A DNA stretch of 64,000 nt from assembly GCA_028284385.1 (NCBI GenBank), contig JANQRT010000045.1:124001-188000 (forward strand), written 5' to 3'. The notes beneath the pieces are model-generated. The model saw only the letters and a program-made list of their open reading frames with translations, ran no database searches and had not been told where the DNA came from. The DNA comes from Opitutaceae bacterium. Its GTDB lineage: Bacteria > Verrucomicrobiota > Verrucomicrobiia > Opitutales > Opitutaceae. The position numbers and the translations under genes are program-made. Shown here piece by piece: positions 1-8,801 of the stretch (positions are counted from its first letter, which is position 1; each line of letters begins with the position of its first letter).

Positions 1-1047
1 AAGGAACATTTCAATGGAGCGTCCTGGATTGATTGGCCTAGCGAGATTCGAGACTTCGAGAAAGCCCAGAAGAACAAGCTGAGAACCGAACTGGCCGAAA
101 AGATCGATGCTCAAAAATTCTACCAGTATCTGTTTTTCGGACAGTGGAAACAGATCCGTGAATACGCGAACACCCGTGGTATCCAAATTATTGGGGACGT
201 TCCCATTTTCGTGGCTCTCGACAGCTCAGACGTTTGGCAAAACCGAAATCTTTTTCAATTCGAGACTAAAAAGACCAAGCCGAAAACGGTCGCCGGCTGT
301 CCGCCTGACTACTTCTCCGAAGACGGCCAACTATGGGGGAATCCGCTCTATGATTGGGAGGCGATGGAAAAAGACGACTACGATTGGTGGGCGAAACGAC
401 TTAAGGCCAATTTCGACTTGTACGACGTCGTTCGAATCGACCACTTTCGGGGATTCGATTCGTATTGGAGCATACCCTACGATTCGAAAACGGCGAAAAA
501 AGGGGAATGGCTCGAAGGTCCGGGCCTAAACTTCTTCGAAACGCTCAAGCAAAAACTCGAGTCTTGCAAACTCATCGCCGAAGACCTGGGCGAACTGACG
601 GACCGCGTCCGGGAACTTCGGGAAGATACGGGACTTCCCGGAATGGCTATCCTGCAATTCGCCTTCGACGGAGACTCAGAAAACTTGTATTTGCCTCACA
701 ACCATGAAGCGAACACCGTATTGTACCCAGGGACTCATGACAATGACACCAGTCTTGGTTGGTACAAAAGCGCGGAGGAGAAAACACAAGATCAGGTGAG
801 GCGCTATTACGGTGTCAGTGGTGAAGAACTGCCCTGGGACTTCATTCGCTCCGCCTATCGATCCGTTTCGAAGTTGGCCATTATTCCCTTCCAGGATATT
901 CTAAGCCTTGGCAGCGAAGGACGTTTCAACACGCCAGGCAAAGCGGATGGAAACTGGGAATGGCGCTACAAGCCGGAACAGCTCGAGAACCTGAGAAGAG
1001 AAACCAGCCCCTACTTGATGAATTTGGCCGAGCTTTATAACCGATAA
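1..1047 (+). CDS. malQ: 4-alpha-glucanotransferase (amylomaltase, GH77), 3' part
   Basis: The reading frame is open from base 1, so the 5' part of the gene lies outside the window and about 348 residues remain. Motifs typical of GH77 are visible: GDVPIFVALDSSDVW, the pre-catalytic VRIDHFRGFDSYW with the nucleophile Asp, CKLIAEDLGELTDRV with the acid/base Glu, and YPGTHDNDTSLGW with the third carboxylate. The family transfers alpha-1,4-glucan segments between maltodextrins or glycogen in the cytoplasm. The C-terminal SGEGRFNTPG-like segment (LGSEGRFNTPGKADGNWEWR) completes the usual end of the enzyme, so the 3' end is intact. It is convergent with the ole-like operon, with only 9 bp between the two stop codons. 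Confidence 0.95.
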   Translation, partial: KEHFNGASWIDWPSEIRDFEKAQKNKLRTELAEKIDAQKFYQYLFFGQWKQIREYANTRGIQIIGDVPIFVALDSSDVWQNRNLFQFETKKTKPKTVAGCPPDYFSEDGQLWGNPLYDWEAMEKDDYDWWAKRLKANFDLYDVVRIDHFRGFDSYWSIPYDSKTAKKGEWLEGPGLNFFETLKQKLESCKLIAEDLGELTDRVRELREDTGLPGMAILQFAFDGDSENLYLPHNHEANTVLYPGTHDNDTSLGWYKSAEEKTQDQVRRYYGVSGEELPWDFIRSAYRSVSKLAIIPFQDILSLGSEGRFNTPGKADGNWEWRYKPEQLENLRRETSPYLMNLAELYNR

Positions 1048-1056
1048 GTTCGTCTG

Positions 1057-1983
1057 CTAGGCAGTAAGATCCGTATTCGGAATGCCATCGTCATCGAAGG
1101 AGACAAACTGCTCGATAGCGTCGCAAACTTTCTCGGCCTCGTCCTCTATCAAGTAGTGCCCAGCATTCGGATACCGAATTTCCGTGGCTTGTGGCAGAAA
1201 TCGCTTCCAGCGAGATAGAAAATGATCGTTGAAGCAAAAATCCTTGCCTCCCCATAGGAGAACGACTGGCTTGTCTCGCAGTCCGATAAGTCCGTTTTCA
1301 ATCTCAACCAGACGATTAAAGCTCGGATGGGACACATGCATGGGAATGTCCTTAACGAATTCGTAGACCGCGCGGCGATCGTTCCAAGTTCGATAGGGAT
1401 ACAGGAAACCGGCCTTAACGCGACTGGATAGTTTCCTCTTATTGACAGCCATCTTCACGGCCTGACCGGCGAAAGCGTTCATCCCTTGCACGAGGAGTTT
1501 TCCTAAAATCGGCCAGCGACACATTTCGATCCTGGCTGGGATACGAGAATCCACAAAAGCCGCTGTATTCAGGATGACAAGACGACGTAGTTTTTCGAGA
1601 CGCTTTAGAGCCATACCAATCCCGATCGCTCCACCCCAATCATGAACGACCAAGTCAAAGCTTTCGAGATCGAGGGAATCAACGAGTTCACCCAGGTCGT
1701 TAATCCTCTGCTCTAAGCTAAAGGAATAGTCTCTTTGCGGCTTATCGGACAATCCGCATCCAATGTGATCGGGCGCGATGCAGCGATGGCTGTCACGAAG
1801 CTTCAGGATAACATTTCGATAGAAAAAGGACCAAGTGGGGTTCCCATGAACCATGACCACGGGATGGCCTTCGCCCTCGTCGATGTAGTTCATGGCATAG
1901 CCGCAGGCAAGCGTCCTGAAATTGGCCTCGAACGGATAAAGCGACGACCATTCCGGAGGCAGACTCTTCAGCGTATTCGTCAT
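1057..1983 (-). CDS. oleB: OleB-like alpha/beta hydrolase (beta-lactone decarboxylase family)
   Basis: About 308 residues of an alpha/beta hydrolase of the haloalkane-dehalogenase/OleB type. Visible motifs are the oxyanion loop HGNPTWSFFYR, PDHIGCGLSDKP, nucleophile elbow VVHDWGG with Asp about 115, GGKDFCFND carrying the acid, and NAGHYLIED with the base His. Known OleB proteins use an Asp nucleophile at nearly this position to decarboxylate cis-beta-lactones to cis-olefins in long-chain hydrocarbon synthesis. I choose the ATG at 1983 because it overlaps the upstream stop as TGATG, which suggests translational coupling; an ATG at 1989 and a TTG at 2010 are possible. It is the last gene of the operon. 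No oleC (beta-lactone synthetase) or oleD (reductase) follows, since malQ comes next on the other strand. A plain haloalkane dehalogenase is the main alternative. Confidence 0.72.
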   Translation of the reverse strand: MTNTLKSLPPEWSSLYPFEANFRTLACGYAMNYIDEGEGHPVVMVHGNPTWSFFYRNVILKLRDSHRCIAPDHIGCGLSDKPQRDYSFSLEQRINDLGELVDSLDLESFDLVVHDWGGAIGIGMALKRLEKLRRLVILNTAAFVDSRIPARIEMCRWPILGKLLVQGMNAFAGQAVKMAVNKRKLSSRVKAGFLYPYRTWNDRRAVYEFVKDIPMHVSHPSFNRLVEIENGLIGLRDKPVVLLWGGKDFCFNDHFLSRWKRFLPQATEIRYPNAGHYLIEDEAEKVCDAIEQFVSFDDDGIPNTDLTA

Positions 1984-3017
1984 CACCATTCGGCGGCTAG
2001 CATCATGCAATTCAATCCGCTTCCAATACCGAGCATGGCAAGCTTGTCTCCTTTGGAAATGAAGTCGTCCTCAACGGCTTTAGCCAAAGTCAATGGAAGA
2101 GCGGCCGAACCTGTATTTCCGTAAGTGGCAAAAGAGGAATAATCCTTCTCGACATCGATTCCCAACCTCTCGTAGAGGAGCTTCTGGTGAGCGACACCCA
2201 CTTGATGGCAAACCACTTTATCAGCCGTCTGATTCGTCCAGTCCATCTCGCGCTTAAACGAATCCCAAGTATTGCTCGCTAAAGCCACACCAGCATGCAG
2301 CAGTTCTTCAGAATCGGTCTGCATCTCCAGACCCGTTCCCTCCGAGCTGGCATCGCCTTTGCAAAGGTCGTTACTTGATGTATCCGCTTTGCTGACACCG
2401 CCCAACAGACGATGGCCGTTAGGGGAAAGTGATTCATGGCAAACGACGGCCGCCACCGCGCCCGCTCCAATGGTCAGGTTCGCGAAATAGGGCTTGATTT
2501 GCTTGCGATCCAGATCTCGTTCGAGAAGCAATTGCAAGGTTCGCTCGAGCAGGGGCTTGCCATTCTCGCCCGACACCACAATGCCAGCCTTAATGTGACC
2601 AACGTCAATCATCGCTGAAAGCATACTCAGCGCATTCAAAAATCCAAGACAGGCATTGGAAAGATCATAAAGCTGGACATCCTCTCCAAGGCCAATCAGG
2701 CGATGAACGAACGAAGCGGTAGCAGGTTCTAGCATGTCTCGACACACCGAACAATGGATACAAACCTCAATATCCGAGGGATTCAGGCCGGACTGCTCCA
2801 ATGCCTTTTTTCCAGCTTGAGCGCTAGCCTCCGAGGGGCGAATGCCGTCATCCCAAAACCTGCGTTCCTTGATTCCCGTCATGAGCTCCAGTCTTCCCTC
2901 TGGAAGACGAAGACGTTCATAAAGCGGCTTCAGACGTTCTTCGACGTATTCGCTAGTCCAAACATTAGGAGGAGCGACATATGCAAGCGAATCGATAACC
3001 GTAGATTGGATACGCAC
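1983..3017 (-). CDS. oleA: OleA-like thiolase / 3-oxoacyl-ACP synthase III
   Basis: 344 residues with a ketosynthase III fold. The catalytic triad is readable: Cys123 in SNACLGF, His271 in CHQVG and Asn301 in YGNTGSAALP. Glu97 in RDMLEPATA lies 26 residues before the Cys, the same spacing as Glu117-Cys143 of Xanthomonas OleA, and the His-Asn spacing of 30 also matches. These points favour OleA, which joins two acyl-CoAs head to head into a beta-keto acid, over FabH. The start is GTG at 3017, with no better in-frame ATG nearby. It sits 62 bp downstream of the fabI-like gene and is coupled to the OleB-like gene. A FabH-like starter ketosynthase of a fatty-acid-like pathway is the alternative. 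Confidence 0.75.
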   Translation of the reverse strand: MRIQSTVIDSLAYVAPPNVWTSEYVEERLKPLYERLRLPEGRLELMTGIKERRFWDDGIRPSEASAQAGKKALEQSGLNPSDIEVCIHCSVCRDMLEPATASFVHRLIGLGEDVQLYDLSNACLGFLNALSMLSAMIDVGHIKAGIVVSGENGKPLLERTLQLLLERDLDRKQIKPYFANLTIGAGAVAAVVCHESLSPNGHRLLGGVSKADTSSNDLCKGDASSEGTGLEMQTDSEELLHAGVALASNTWDSFKREMDWTNQTADKVVCHQVGVAHQKLLYERLGIDVEKDYSSFATYGNTGSAALPLTLAKAVEDDFISKGDKLAMLGIGSGLNCMMLAAEW

Positions 3018-3079
3018 GATCTAATTGAAAAAAGAAAAACGAAAAAATAAAAATTGAATCGTCTTGCCTAAAAACTTCT

Positions 3080-3913
3080 TCATTCCCCCTTTTTACTTTC
3101 CACTTTATCGCTCTCCGGCCTCATAGCCAGTTTTATAACATCGCCATCGAAATAGTTGATGCCCATCCCCTGATCAAGCGTCATGCTGCTTCCATTCATA
3201 CCGCTGGATCTCTCGCTTAGCAAAAAGACGACCGCATTGGCTACCTCCTGTGTCTTTAAAGCTTCCTTCCGAAAAGTTAGTTTCTCGCTAAACAGATAGC
3301 TCTCAAGATACCCAGGAATTCCGGCTGAGGCGCTGGTTTTAAGCGTGGAGGGGTTAACCGTATTGAAACGAACCTTCGAATCGGCGCTAAAAGACTTTGC
3401 CAGATAGCGAACGGACGCGTCAAGCGACGCTTTTATAGGAGACATGTATCCATAATTCTCAGCCGTAATAGTCAACGAGGATATGCTAATCGCCACAACC
3501 GAGGCTTCATTGTCCAGATGGGACTTGAAGGCATTCGCCAATTCGACGAGAGAAAAGCTGGAAATCGAAGTAGCCTGCAGGTAGTCGTCACGATTGGTTT
3601 CATGAAATGGCTTGAACCCCTCCGAGTAGTTCGCGAAGGCTATCGAATGAACCATGCCATGCAATTGTCCATGATTTGCTGATACATCTTCGGCAAGCCT
3701 GCCTATCTCTTCCTTGTTTTCCACATCGCATACGTAAACCGGCTTATCCCTAAGCAAGCTCTGCAGACTCTGCTTACGAGCGTCCGATCGAACGCTATAA
3801 ATCACCTCCGCGCCCTCTTCTTCGAGGGTCTTGGCAACATGCCAAGCAACGCTCTTGCGATTGGCCACTCCTATCACAAGAATTCGTTTACCTTCAAGAT
3901 TAAGAAAACTCAT
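3080..3913 (-). CDS. fabI: FabI-like enoyl-[acyl-carrier-protein] reductase (SDR)
   Basis: 277 residues of an atypical short-chain dehydrogenase of the FabI type. The nucleotide-binding start reads [17 protein letters not shown] (FabI-type GxANxxSxAW). The catalytic Tyr-x6-Lys is present in [14 protein letters not shown], and the C-terminal [10 protein letters not shown] resembles the DGG-containing end of FabI. FabI reduces trans-2-enoyl thioesters with NADH. The loop after the active site reads [13 protein letters not shown] rather than the common GPIRTLAA-type sequence, and the tail after residue 255 is charged and extended. Placement between FabZ and an OleA-like enzyme suggests a dedicated acyl-chain pathway rather than the housekeeping cycle, which is inference. 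It begins 15 bp after the fabZ-like gene. Confidence 0.8.
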   Translation of the reverse strand: MSFLNLEGKRILVIGVANRKSVAWHVAKTLEEEGAEVIYSVRSDARKQSLQSLLRDKPVYVCDVENKEEIGRLAEDVSANHGQLHGMVHSIAFANYSEGFKPFHETNRDDYLQATSISSFSLVELANAFKSHLDNEASVVAISISSLTITAENYGYMSPIKASLDASVRYLAKSFSADSKVRFNTVNPSTLKTSASAGIPGYLESYLFSEKLTFRKEALKTQEVANAVVFLLSERSSGMNGSSMTLDQGMGINYFDGDVIKLAMRPESDKVESKKGE

Positions 3914-3928
3914 TAATTGACAGTGAGC

Positions 3929-4378
3929 TTAATCGCCTCCGCTTTCCGTAAGCGCGACACTAAAGGAAACCGTCATCACCTTCTGGCCCTTTCCATTCGT
4001 CACGCTTCCATCGAGAAATACGAATTTCCCCATATCCTCTTTGTATTTAACGGTTATATACAACTCGTCTCCAGGCCTAACGATATTCTTGAATCTAGCT
4101 CCATTGATTTTGGTCAGCACGGGGACCAGTTTTGGGTCTTCAGCCAATTTTTCCGCCTTGAGATTTGCCAAAAAGAGAGCGCCCGCCTGAAAAACCGCTT
4201 CCGAAATGAGGACGCCTGGCATGATGGGATTGCCCGGATAGTGGCCCTGAAAAAAATCCTCGCTCCCGTCGACGCGTCGCCTGGCAACCAAATGGCGATC
4301 ATCTTGCTCAAGGATTTCGTCTACGAATAAAAAAGGAGGGCGATGCGGTATTAACCTGAGAATTTCGTCCGTAGCCAT
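3929..4378 (-). CDS. fabZ: FabZ-like 3-hydroxyacyl-[ACP] dehydratase
   Basis: 149 residues with a single hot-dog domain. The FabZ signature is clear: IPHRPPFLFVDEI near the N-terminus and GHYPGNPIMPGVLISEA, in which His46 and Glu60 are the catalytic pair. The length is normal for FabZ. The enzyme dehydrates beta-hydroxyacyl thioesters to trans-2-enoyl thioesters, the substrate class of the FabI-like protein encoded next. The start is taken as ATG 4378 (MATDEILRLIPHRPP) rather than an upstream in-frame TTG. It lies 21 bp after the oxidoreductase gene, so co-transcription is likely. No acyl carrier protein gene is present in the cluster. Confidence 0.9.
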   Translation of the reverse strand: MATDEILRLIPHRPPFLFVDEILEQDDRHLVARRRVDGSEDFFQGHYPGNPIMPGVLISEAVFQAGALFLANLKAEKLAEDPKLVPVLTKINGARFKNIVRPGDELYITVKYKEDMGKFVFLDGSVTNGKGQKVMTVSFSVALTESGGD

Positions 4379-4399
4379 AATAGAATAATCGAAAATCAA

Positions 4400-5926
4400 C
4401 TACGCCACGTTAAATGCCGAAGGCGAAATCCGACTTCGCTTCAAATCGTCGAGCTTCTTGTCTACTTTATTAGCGACGATAACCCCGTAGTTCATGGTTC
4501 CCAGCCAGCCGGACATAATAATACCCACTGAGCCCGCATGATACAAGCCTTGCACTTGCTCCGATAGCTCCATCGAACATTTCAGCCCTTCGAATTTAGT
4601 GCCAAACGAAGTACCTCCAGGATGACGTGTATAATAATTTATGGTACGAGGAGTTGCCGCTTCAAGGTGGTCTATCTTAGAGCGGACGCCTGGCAGAAAC
4701 TTTTCCAACGAAACGAGCGATTCTTCTATCAACCGCTCCTTTTCCTTTTCATAGGTCGCGTCATCTAAGGAAATCCAATCTTCGTAACGGGAATTCAATG
4801 ACGCAACAATAGTATATCGATCGCTCCCTGGCCTTGTTTCAGGATAGTAGACGGAAAAGGTGCGACTAGTCGTGTGAAGATCATTGAGTTCGCCGCTCGA
4901 GAATCGCTGGGCGTCCGAAGTAAATACAAGGTCTCCGATATTCTCGATGCTTTCGCCCTTACGTATACCCATGTAGACCTGACAGGAACTGGTATTCACC
5001 CGCACTGCATGAAGCTCATCGATGTAGGCTTTACTAACCTCTTTCTCGCCGACCAGATTCTTGACCGTCGTTAGAATGCTGGCATTCGAAACCACAGCCG
5101 AACAGGCTATGTGACGACGGTTTTCAAATTCGCTTTCACGAGTGCGACCTTTGATGACAACCCCTTTTACCACTCCGTTTTCGACTCGTATCGATTCTAC
5201 TAATACATTTTTCCTAAGCTCTACGCCGTTCTTGCGCAGTTCCTCCACCATTTTTCCGATCAGGACATCAGTGCCTCCTTGGAAAGTGTAGACCCCCTTG
5301 TTCATGAAGTTCGAGAACACGATGCCGTAGGTGATAGCCGGATCGTCTAAAGTAGAACCATTGGCATAGGCGATCGGCTCGAGAAGCAGACGATGGATAT
5401 CATCCCGACCGGGGAAATGCTCTTCGAACAGCTCTCGAGTAGTCCTACGATCGTCATCGTAGAAATTCATTTGACGGAGGTGATTGTAGAAGGCCTCTAC
5501 GCGCTCTGATTCCGCCCCAAAATCCTCGACCAGAATCCTGGTGAAATCCTTTCGGTCGAAGGTAGTCCAGACATTGAATTGGGGATTTACGAATCGGACA
5601 TCCTTAAGCTGAACGATCGAATCAGCGATATCCTTGGTCCAGTATTTCCGGCAGGATTTCAGCATGCCATAGGGAAATCCATGCAGGGAAATATCGAAAA
5701 TATGCTTCCCCGGCCGCTTAAACCAAGTAGCGAGACCACCAAACTGATAGTGATGCTCGAGAAGCAGTACGGAATGGCCGCACTTGGCTAAAACATTGGC
5801 GCTGGTGAGTCCTCCCAAGCCGCTGCCTATAACAACGACATCGTACTCGTCCTTGACCCCTTCTAGCCAGTCTTTACCCATAAGGGGCGCAGTGAAGAAG
5901 CCTTTGCCCAGGTTGACAACCCTCAA
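4400..5926 (-). CDS. CrtI/retinol-saturase-like FAD-dependent oxidoreductase
   Basis: 508 residues. The N-terminal dinucleotide-binding motif [26 protein letters not shown] is followed by [15 protein letters not shown], and the C-terminal FAD motif is [26 protein letters not shown]. This architecture is that of phytoene desaturases, carotenoid isomerases and all-trans-retinol 13,14-reductases, which act on hydrophobic polyene or acyl chains at the membrane. It is the first gene of the five-gene operon with FabZ, FabI, OleA and OleB homologues, so its substrate is probably an acyl-derived chain (inference). The longest frame starts at a TTG (5926). The ATG at 5881 gives [17 protein letters not shown] and may be the true start; neither has a clear ribosome binding site. 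Confidence 0.8.
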   Translation of the reverse strand: MRVVNLGKGFFTAPLMGKDWLEGVKDEYDVVVIGSGLGGLTSANVLAKCGHSVLLLEHHYQFGGLATWFKRPGKHIFDISLHGFPYGMLKSCRKYWTKDIADSIVQLKDVRFVNPQFNVWTTFDRKDFTRILVEDFGAESERVEAFYNHLRQMNFYDDDRRTTRELFEEHFPGRDDIHRLLLEPIAYANGSTLDDPAITYGIVFSNFMNKGVYTFQGGTDVLIGKMVEELRKNGVELRKNVLVESIRVENGVVKGVVIKGRTRESEFENRRHIACSAVVSNASILTTVKNLVGEKEVSKAYIDELHAVRVNTSSCQVYMGIRKGESIENIGDLVFTSDAQRFSSGELNDLHTTSRTFSVYYPETRPGSDRYTIVASLNSRYEDWISLDDATYEKEKERLIEESLVSLEKFLPGVRSKIDHLEAATPRTINYYTRHPGGTSFGTKFEGLKCSMELSEQVQGLYHAGSVGIIMSGWLGTMNYGVIVANKVDKKLDDLKRSRISPSAFNVA

Positions 5927-6037
5927 TTTCGCGTCATCGCTTAGCCAATAACTGCCCCATCCCCAGGATCATGCGACGGAATTCCTGACCCTTTTCTCCT
6001 TGCAAGAACCCCATGCCCTGAACAGAACCGACCGCTT

Positions 6038-6514
6038 ATGAGCAAAACACGTGTCAGATTTGAAACCAATGCCGGAACCATCGAGCTGAAGCTCTATCCG
6101 GAAATTGCTCCCAAAACCTGCGAAAACTTCACGACCCACGTCGAAAACGGCTACTATGACGGCATCATTTTCCATAGAGTCATTCCCGATTTCATGGTAC
6201 AGTGCGGAGATCCCACGGGTACCGGGCGCGGCGGTGAATCCATTTGGGGAAAGCCCTTCGAGGACGAGTGCACGCCAGACCTTCGATTCGACAAAACAGG
6301 ACTCCTAGCCATGGCCAACGCTGGACCCGGAACCAATGGCAGCCAGTTCTTCATCACCACTGCCAAGACCCCCTGGTTGAACATGCGGCACACCATCTTC
6401 GGCGAAGTCGTTGAAGGCTACGAGACCGTTCAGTCAATCGAGCAAACCGCGACCGACGGAGGCGACAAGCCCGTAGAAGAACAGAAAATCGTCAAAGCCA
6501 CGGTCATCGAGTAA
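6038..6514 (+). CDS. ppiB: Peptidyl-prolyl cis-trans isomerase, cyclophilin type
   Basis: 158 residues covering a complete single cyclophilin domain. Characteristic segments are [28 protein letters not shown], with the catalytic Arg in FHRV, then [21 protein letters not shown] and [16 protein letters not shown]. No signal peptide is seen, so it is probably the cytoplasmic PpiB-type enzyme that catalyses prolyl isomerisation in folding proteins. It is divergent from the lipid operon, with 111 bp between starts. A second, exported cyclophilin occurs at 36292-37509. Confidence 0.95.
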   Translation: MSKTRVRFETNAGTIELKLYPEIAPKTCENFTTHVENGYYDGIIFHRVIPDFMVQCGDPTGTGRGGESIWGKPFEDECTPDLRFDKTGLLAMANAGPGTNGSQFFITTAKTPWLNMRHTIFGEVVEGYETVQSIEQTATDGGDKPVEEQKIVKATVIE

Positions 6515-6553
6515 GCGGCGATCTCCAGAAAGAGTCCAGGTCTACCATGAGCT

Positions 6554-6608
6554 GGTGGAACGCGGCCTCCGGACGCGTTCCGAGCGAGCCGAGACGTCTC
6601 GCTCCACC
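6554..6608. repeat. Double-hairpin palindromic element (REP-like)
   Basis: Between ppiB and ilvN, GGTGGA at 6554 and TCCACC at 6603 bracket two adjacent stem-loops. The first has arms GGAACGCG and CGCGTTCC with a 9-base loop. The second has arms GAGCGAG and CTCGCTC enclosing the 10-bp palindrome GAGACGTCTC. There is no T-tract, so a simple intrinsic terminator is unlikely. The form resembles REP/BIME-type intergenic repeats, but only one copy occurs in this window. Confidence 0.6.
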
Positions 6609-6618
6609 TATTGAATAG

Positions 6619-6900
6619 CTAGGCAGCGAAAAACTCCTCGATTCGCTCGAAGACCTCATGGCTCGCCTCGTGTCGTCGAACCATCAATACATCTTCGAGC
6701 TTCTCAAGCTGACGCGCCATTTGCTCCAAACGCTCATCTTCTTTCACCCTGAGCCAGATACGACTCCGTGAAACGTCGAGGGTCGGCATGCAAAGAATCC
6801 CATCGACATTGAAAACGCGTCGAGCGAAGAGACTGGTCACGTGCATGATTACTCCAGGATGATTATTAACTGTAATTTCCAGTACTGTATTCGTATTCAT
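6619..6900 (-). CDS. ilvN: Acetolactate synthase small (regulatory) subunit, IlvN type
   Basis: 93 residues forming a single ACT domain. The sequence VLEITVNNHPGVIMHVTSLFARRVFNVDGIL, with later SRIWLRVKEDERLEQM and LEKLEDVLMVRRH, closely follows enterobacterial IlvN, which is also about 95 residues long; most bacterial small subunits (IlvH) have a second domain and about 160 residues. The subunit binds valine and confers feedback inhibition on acetohydroxyacid synthase in branched-chain amino acid synthesis. It is downstream of ilvB on the same strand, with a 90-bp gap that holds a palindromic repeat. The ATG start at 6900 is unambiguous. Confidence 0.9.
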   Translation of the reverse strand: MNTNTVLEITVNNHPGVIMHVTSLFARRVFNVDGILCMPTLDVSRSRIWLRVKEDERLEQMARQLEKLEDVLMVRRHEASHEVFERIEEFFAA

Positions 6901-6919
6901 AATCTTATTCTCATTTATC

Positions 6920-6967
6920 GGAACGATTCCATCATTCCGCTACGTAGCGACGCCTTTGAAAGGCGCC
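6920..6967 (-). repeat. 48-bp two-stem intergenic repeat, copy A
   Basis: Read on the minus strand: a 19-nt hairpin (GGCGCCTTT / AAAGGCGTC, one G-U pair), the linker GCTACGTAGC, then GGAATG-7 nt-CGTTCC (one G-U pair). The same layout and length recur at 15170-15217 and 23615-23662. The wobble pairs exist only in this orientation, which suggests structure as RNA or single-stranded DNA. It lies in the ilvB-ilvN gap. Confidence 0.75.
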
Positions 6968-6990
6968 GTATTTTATTTCGCTCTCCCCTG

Positions 6991-8694
6991 TTACGTCGTA
7001 GCTTCAGCGTAGTCAGAACCTTTCAGTTCTCCACATAGCATTTCCCTATTAGCCGCCCCTGGAGGAACCATCGGGAATACATGATGCTCGACTCCTTGCG
7101 GAATATTGATCAAGGCGGGTCCTGGTTTTGCGAGAACCTTCGCTAATGTCGTCATTGGGTCGATACAGTCGCCTAAATCACAAGCTTGCATTCCAAAACC
7201 GCGAGCGATGATCGAGAAATCGACCTGGCGCTCGTACTTGCAAGCGTAGATCCGCTTACGGTAAAAAAGCTCCTGCTGCTGATGCACCAGCCCTAGAGAA
7301 TTGTTATTTGAAAGAATTATCTTAACATTCGCATTCTCCTCTACGGCTGTAACCAATTCCTGGATATTCATCAAGAGACTACCATCGCCAGAGAAACAAA
7401 TGACGGTCGCTCCCGGCTTCTCGAGAGCAGCGCCGATGGCCGATGGCAAACCGAATCCCATGGTGCCAAGCCCACCTGACGTCAACCACTGTCGTGGCTT
7501 CTCAAATGGGAAGGCTTGAGCGACCCGCATTTGATGCTGCCCGACATCGGTAGTAATGATGGTTTCTCCCTCAAGCATTCGAGCGGTTTGAATAATCGAT
7601 CCGTAGGGAGACATGGGATCATCCGCAAACGGCATATCCAAAGGATATTCGCGCTTCAAAATTTGGATACGCTCCAGCCAATCAGGATTGGAACCACGTT
7701 CGATATTCGGCAAAAGTTCCTGCAAAGCTTGCTTTAGATCGGCGATGATTCCGACGTGAGCATTCTTGATTTTGTTAAGCTCGCTGGCGTCGATATCGAT
7801 ATGAACGATTTTGGCATCGGGACAGAACTGAGCGACCTTGCCCGTAGCCCGATCATCGAAGCGAGCCCCTAAAGCGATCAGCGTATCGCATTCCTCGAGA
7901 GCGTGGTTGGTGAATCTAGCCGCATGCATTCCAAGCATGCCGAGAGACAAAGGATGGTCTGACCGTATTGTCCCCAGGCCCATCAGCGTCATAACGGTGG
8001 GAGATTCGATCTTTTCAATAAGCTCGAAAATCTCATCGCTAGCCTCCGAATGAATAGCCCCACCCCCAATATACACGACTGGTCGCCTAGCTTCATTGAT
8101 CATCGTAGCCGCTTCCTGGATACTATTCAAATCGATTGCGGGAGGAGGTTCCGGAAGACCGATTTCCGGCCAGTCTCCCTCAATGTGGATCAACTCGTTC
8201 TGAACATCTTTTGGAATATCGATCCAAACCGGCCCTGGCCGACCGGATTGAGCGATGCGAAAGGCATTTGGAACGATTTCCAGCAACTCGCGAGCGGAAC
8301 GAGCGAAAAAATTATGCTTGGTAATCGGCACGCCAAGACCGTAAGTGTCTATCTCCTGGAAAGCATCCGTCCCGATCATCTCCTGAGGAACCTGGCCTGA
8401 AACGCAAATGATGGGGATCGAATCCAGCTTGGCATCGGCTACTGCTGTAACGGCATTGGTAACTCCAGGACCAGAAGTGGCGAAGAAGACCGCTGGCTTG
8501 CCAGTCACCCTCGCCTGCCCTTGGGCGATAAAGCCAGCCCCTTGCTCGTGACGAGCAAGGATATGGCGAATCTTGTCGGACCGCGAAAGAGCGTCGTACA
8601 TGGGCAGATTCGCCCCGCCAGGGATACCCGCCATTTGCCGGATTCCCTGCCGCTCAAGCAGTTTAATCAGTATTTCAGCGCCTGTGTATTTCAT
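6991..8694 (-). CDS. ilvB: Acetolactate synthase large subunit, isozyme I type
   Basis: 567 residues of a thiamine-diphosphate enzyme. Visible motifs are GIPGGANLPMYDAL, HILARHEQGAGFIAQGQAR with the catalytic Glu, TSGPGVTNAVTAVADA, GQVPQEMIGTDAFQEIDTYG, RPGPVWIDIPKDVQ and the ThDP/Mg site GDGSLLMNIQELVTAVEENANVKIILSNNNSLG. It condenses pyruvate with pyruvate or 2-oxobutyrate, the first common step to Val, Leu and Ile. The wording is strikingly close to E. coli IlvB rather than IlvI/IlvG. It is followed by an IlvN-type small subunit and preceded by a Val-rich leader peptide and terminator, so transcription attenuation is expected. No clear ribosome binding site precedes the ATG at 8694. Confidence 0.95.
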   Translation of the reverse strand: MKYTGAEILIKLLERQGIRQMAGIPGGANLPMYDALSRSDKIRHILARHEQGAGFIAQGQARVTGKPAVFFATSGPGVTNAVTAVADAKLDSIPIICVSGQVPQEMIGTDAFQEIDTYGLGVPITKHNFFARSARELLEIVPNAFRIAQSGRPGPVWIDIPKDVQNELIHIEGDWPEIGLPEPPPAIDLNSIQEAATMINEARRPVVYIGGGAIHSEASDEIFELIEKIESPTVMTLMGLGTIRSDHPLSLGMLGMHAARFTNHALEECDTLIALGARFDDRATGKVAQFCPDAKIVHIDIDASELNKIKNAHVGIIADLKQALQELLPNIERGSNPDWLERIQILKREYPLDMPFADDPMSPYGSIIQTARMLEGETIITTDVGQHQMRVAQAFPFEKPRQWLTSGGLGTMGFGLPSAIGAALEKPGATVICFSGDGSLLMNIQELVTAVEENANVKIILSNNNSLGLVHQQQELFYRKRIYACKYERQVDFSIIARGFGMQACDLGDCIDPMTTLAKVLAKPGPALINIPQGVEHHVFPMVPPGAANREMLCGELKGSDYAEATT

Positions 8695-8740
8695 CGGATT
8701 TTAAGATTAGCGCCGACGCTGACAGCGAGGTCTGGAAACG

Positions 8741-8775
8741 AAAAACCCCGCCGATTCACGTCGGCGAGGTTTTTC
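8741..8775 (-). terminator. Attenuator terminator of ilvBN
   Basis: Read on the minus strand, the stem AAAAACCTCGCCGA pairs with TCGGCGGGGTTTTT around loop CGTGAA. A single T-G position pairs as G-U in RNA but would be a mismatch on the plus strand. It lies 27 bp downstream of the leader-peptide stop and 46 bp upstream of the ilvB start, and its 3' arm ends in a run of five T. This is the expected position for a terminator released when ribosomes stall on Val codons. Confidence 0.85.
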
Positions 8776-8801
8776 GAATTTCGTTAATTGAGAACGTTTC
8801 G

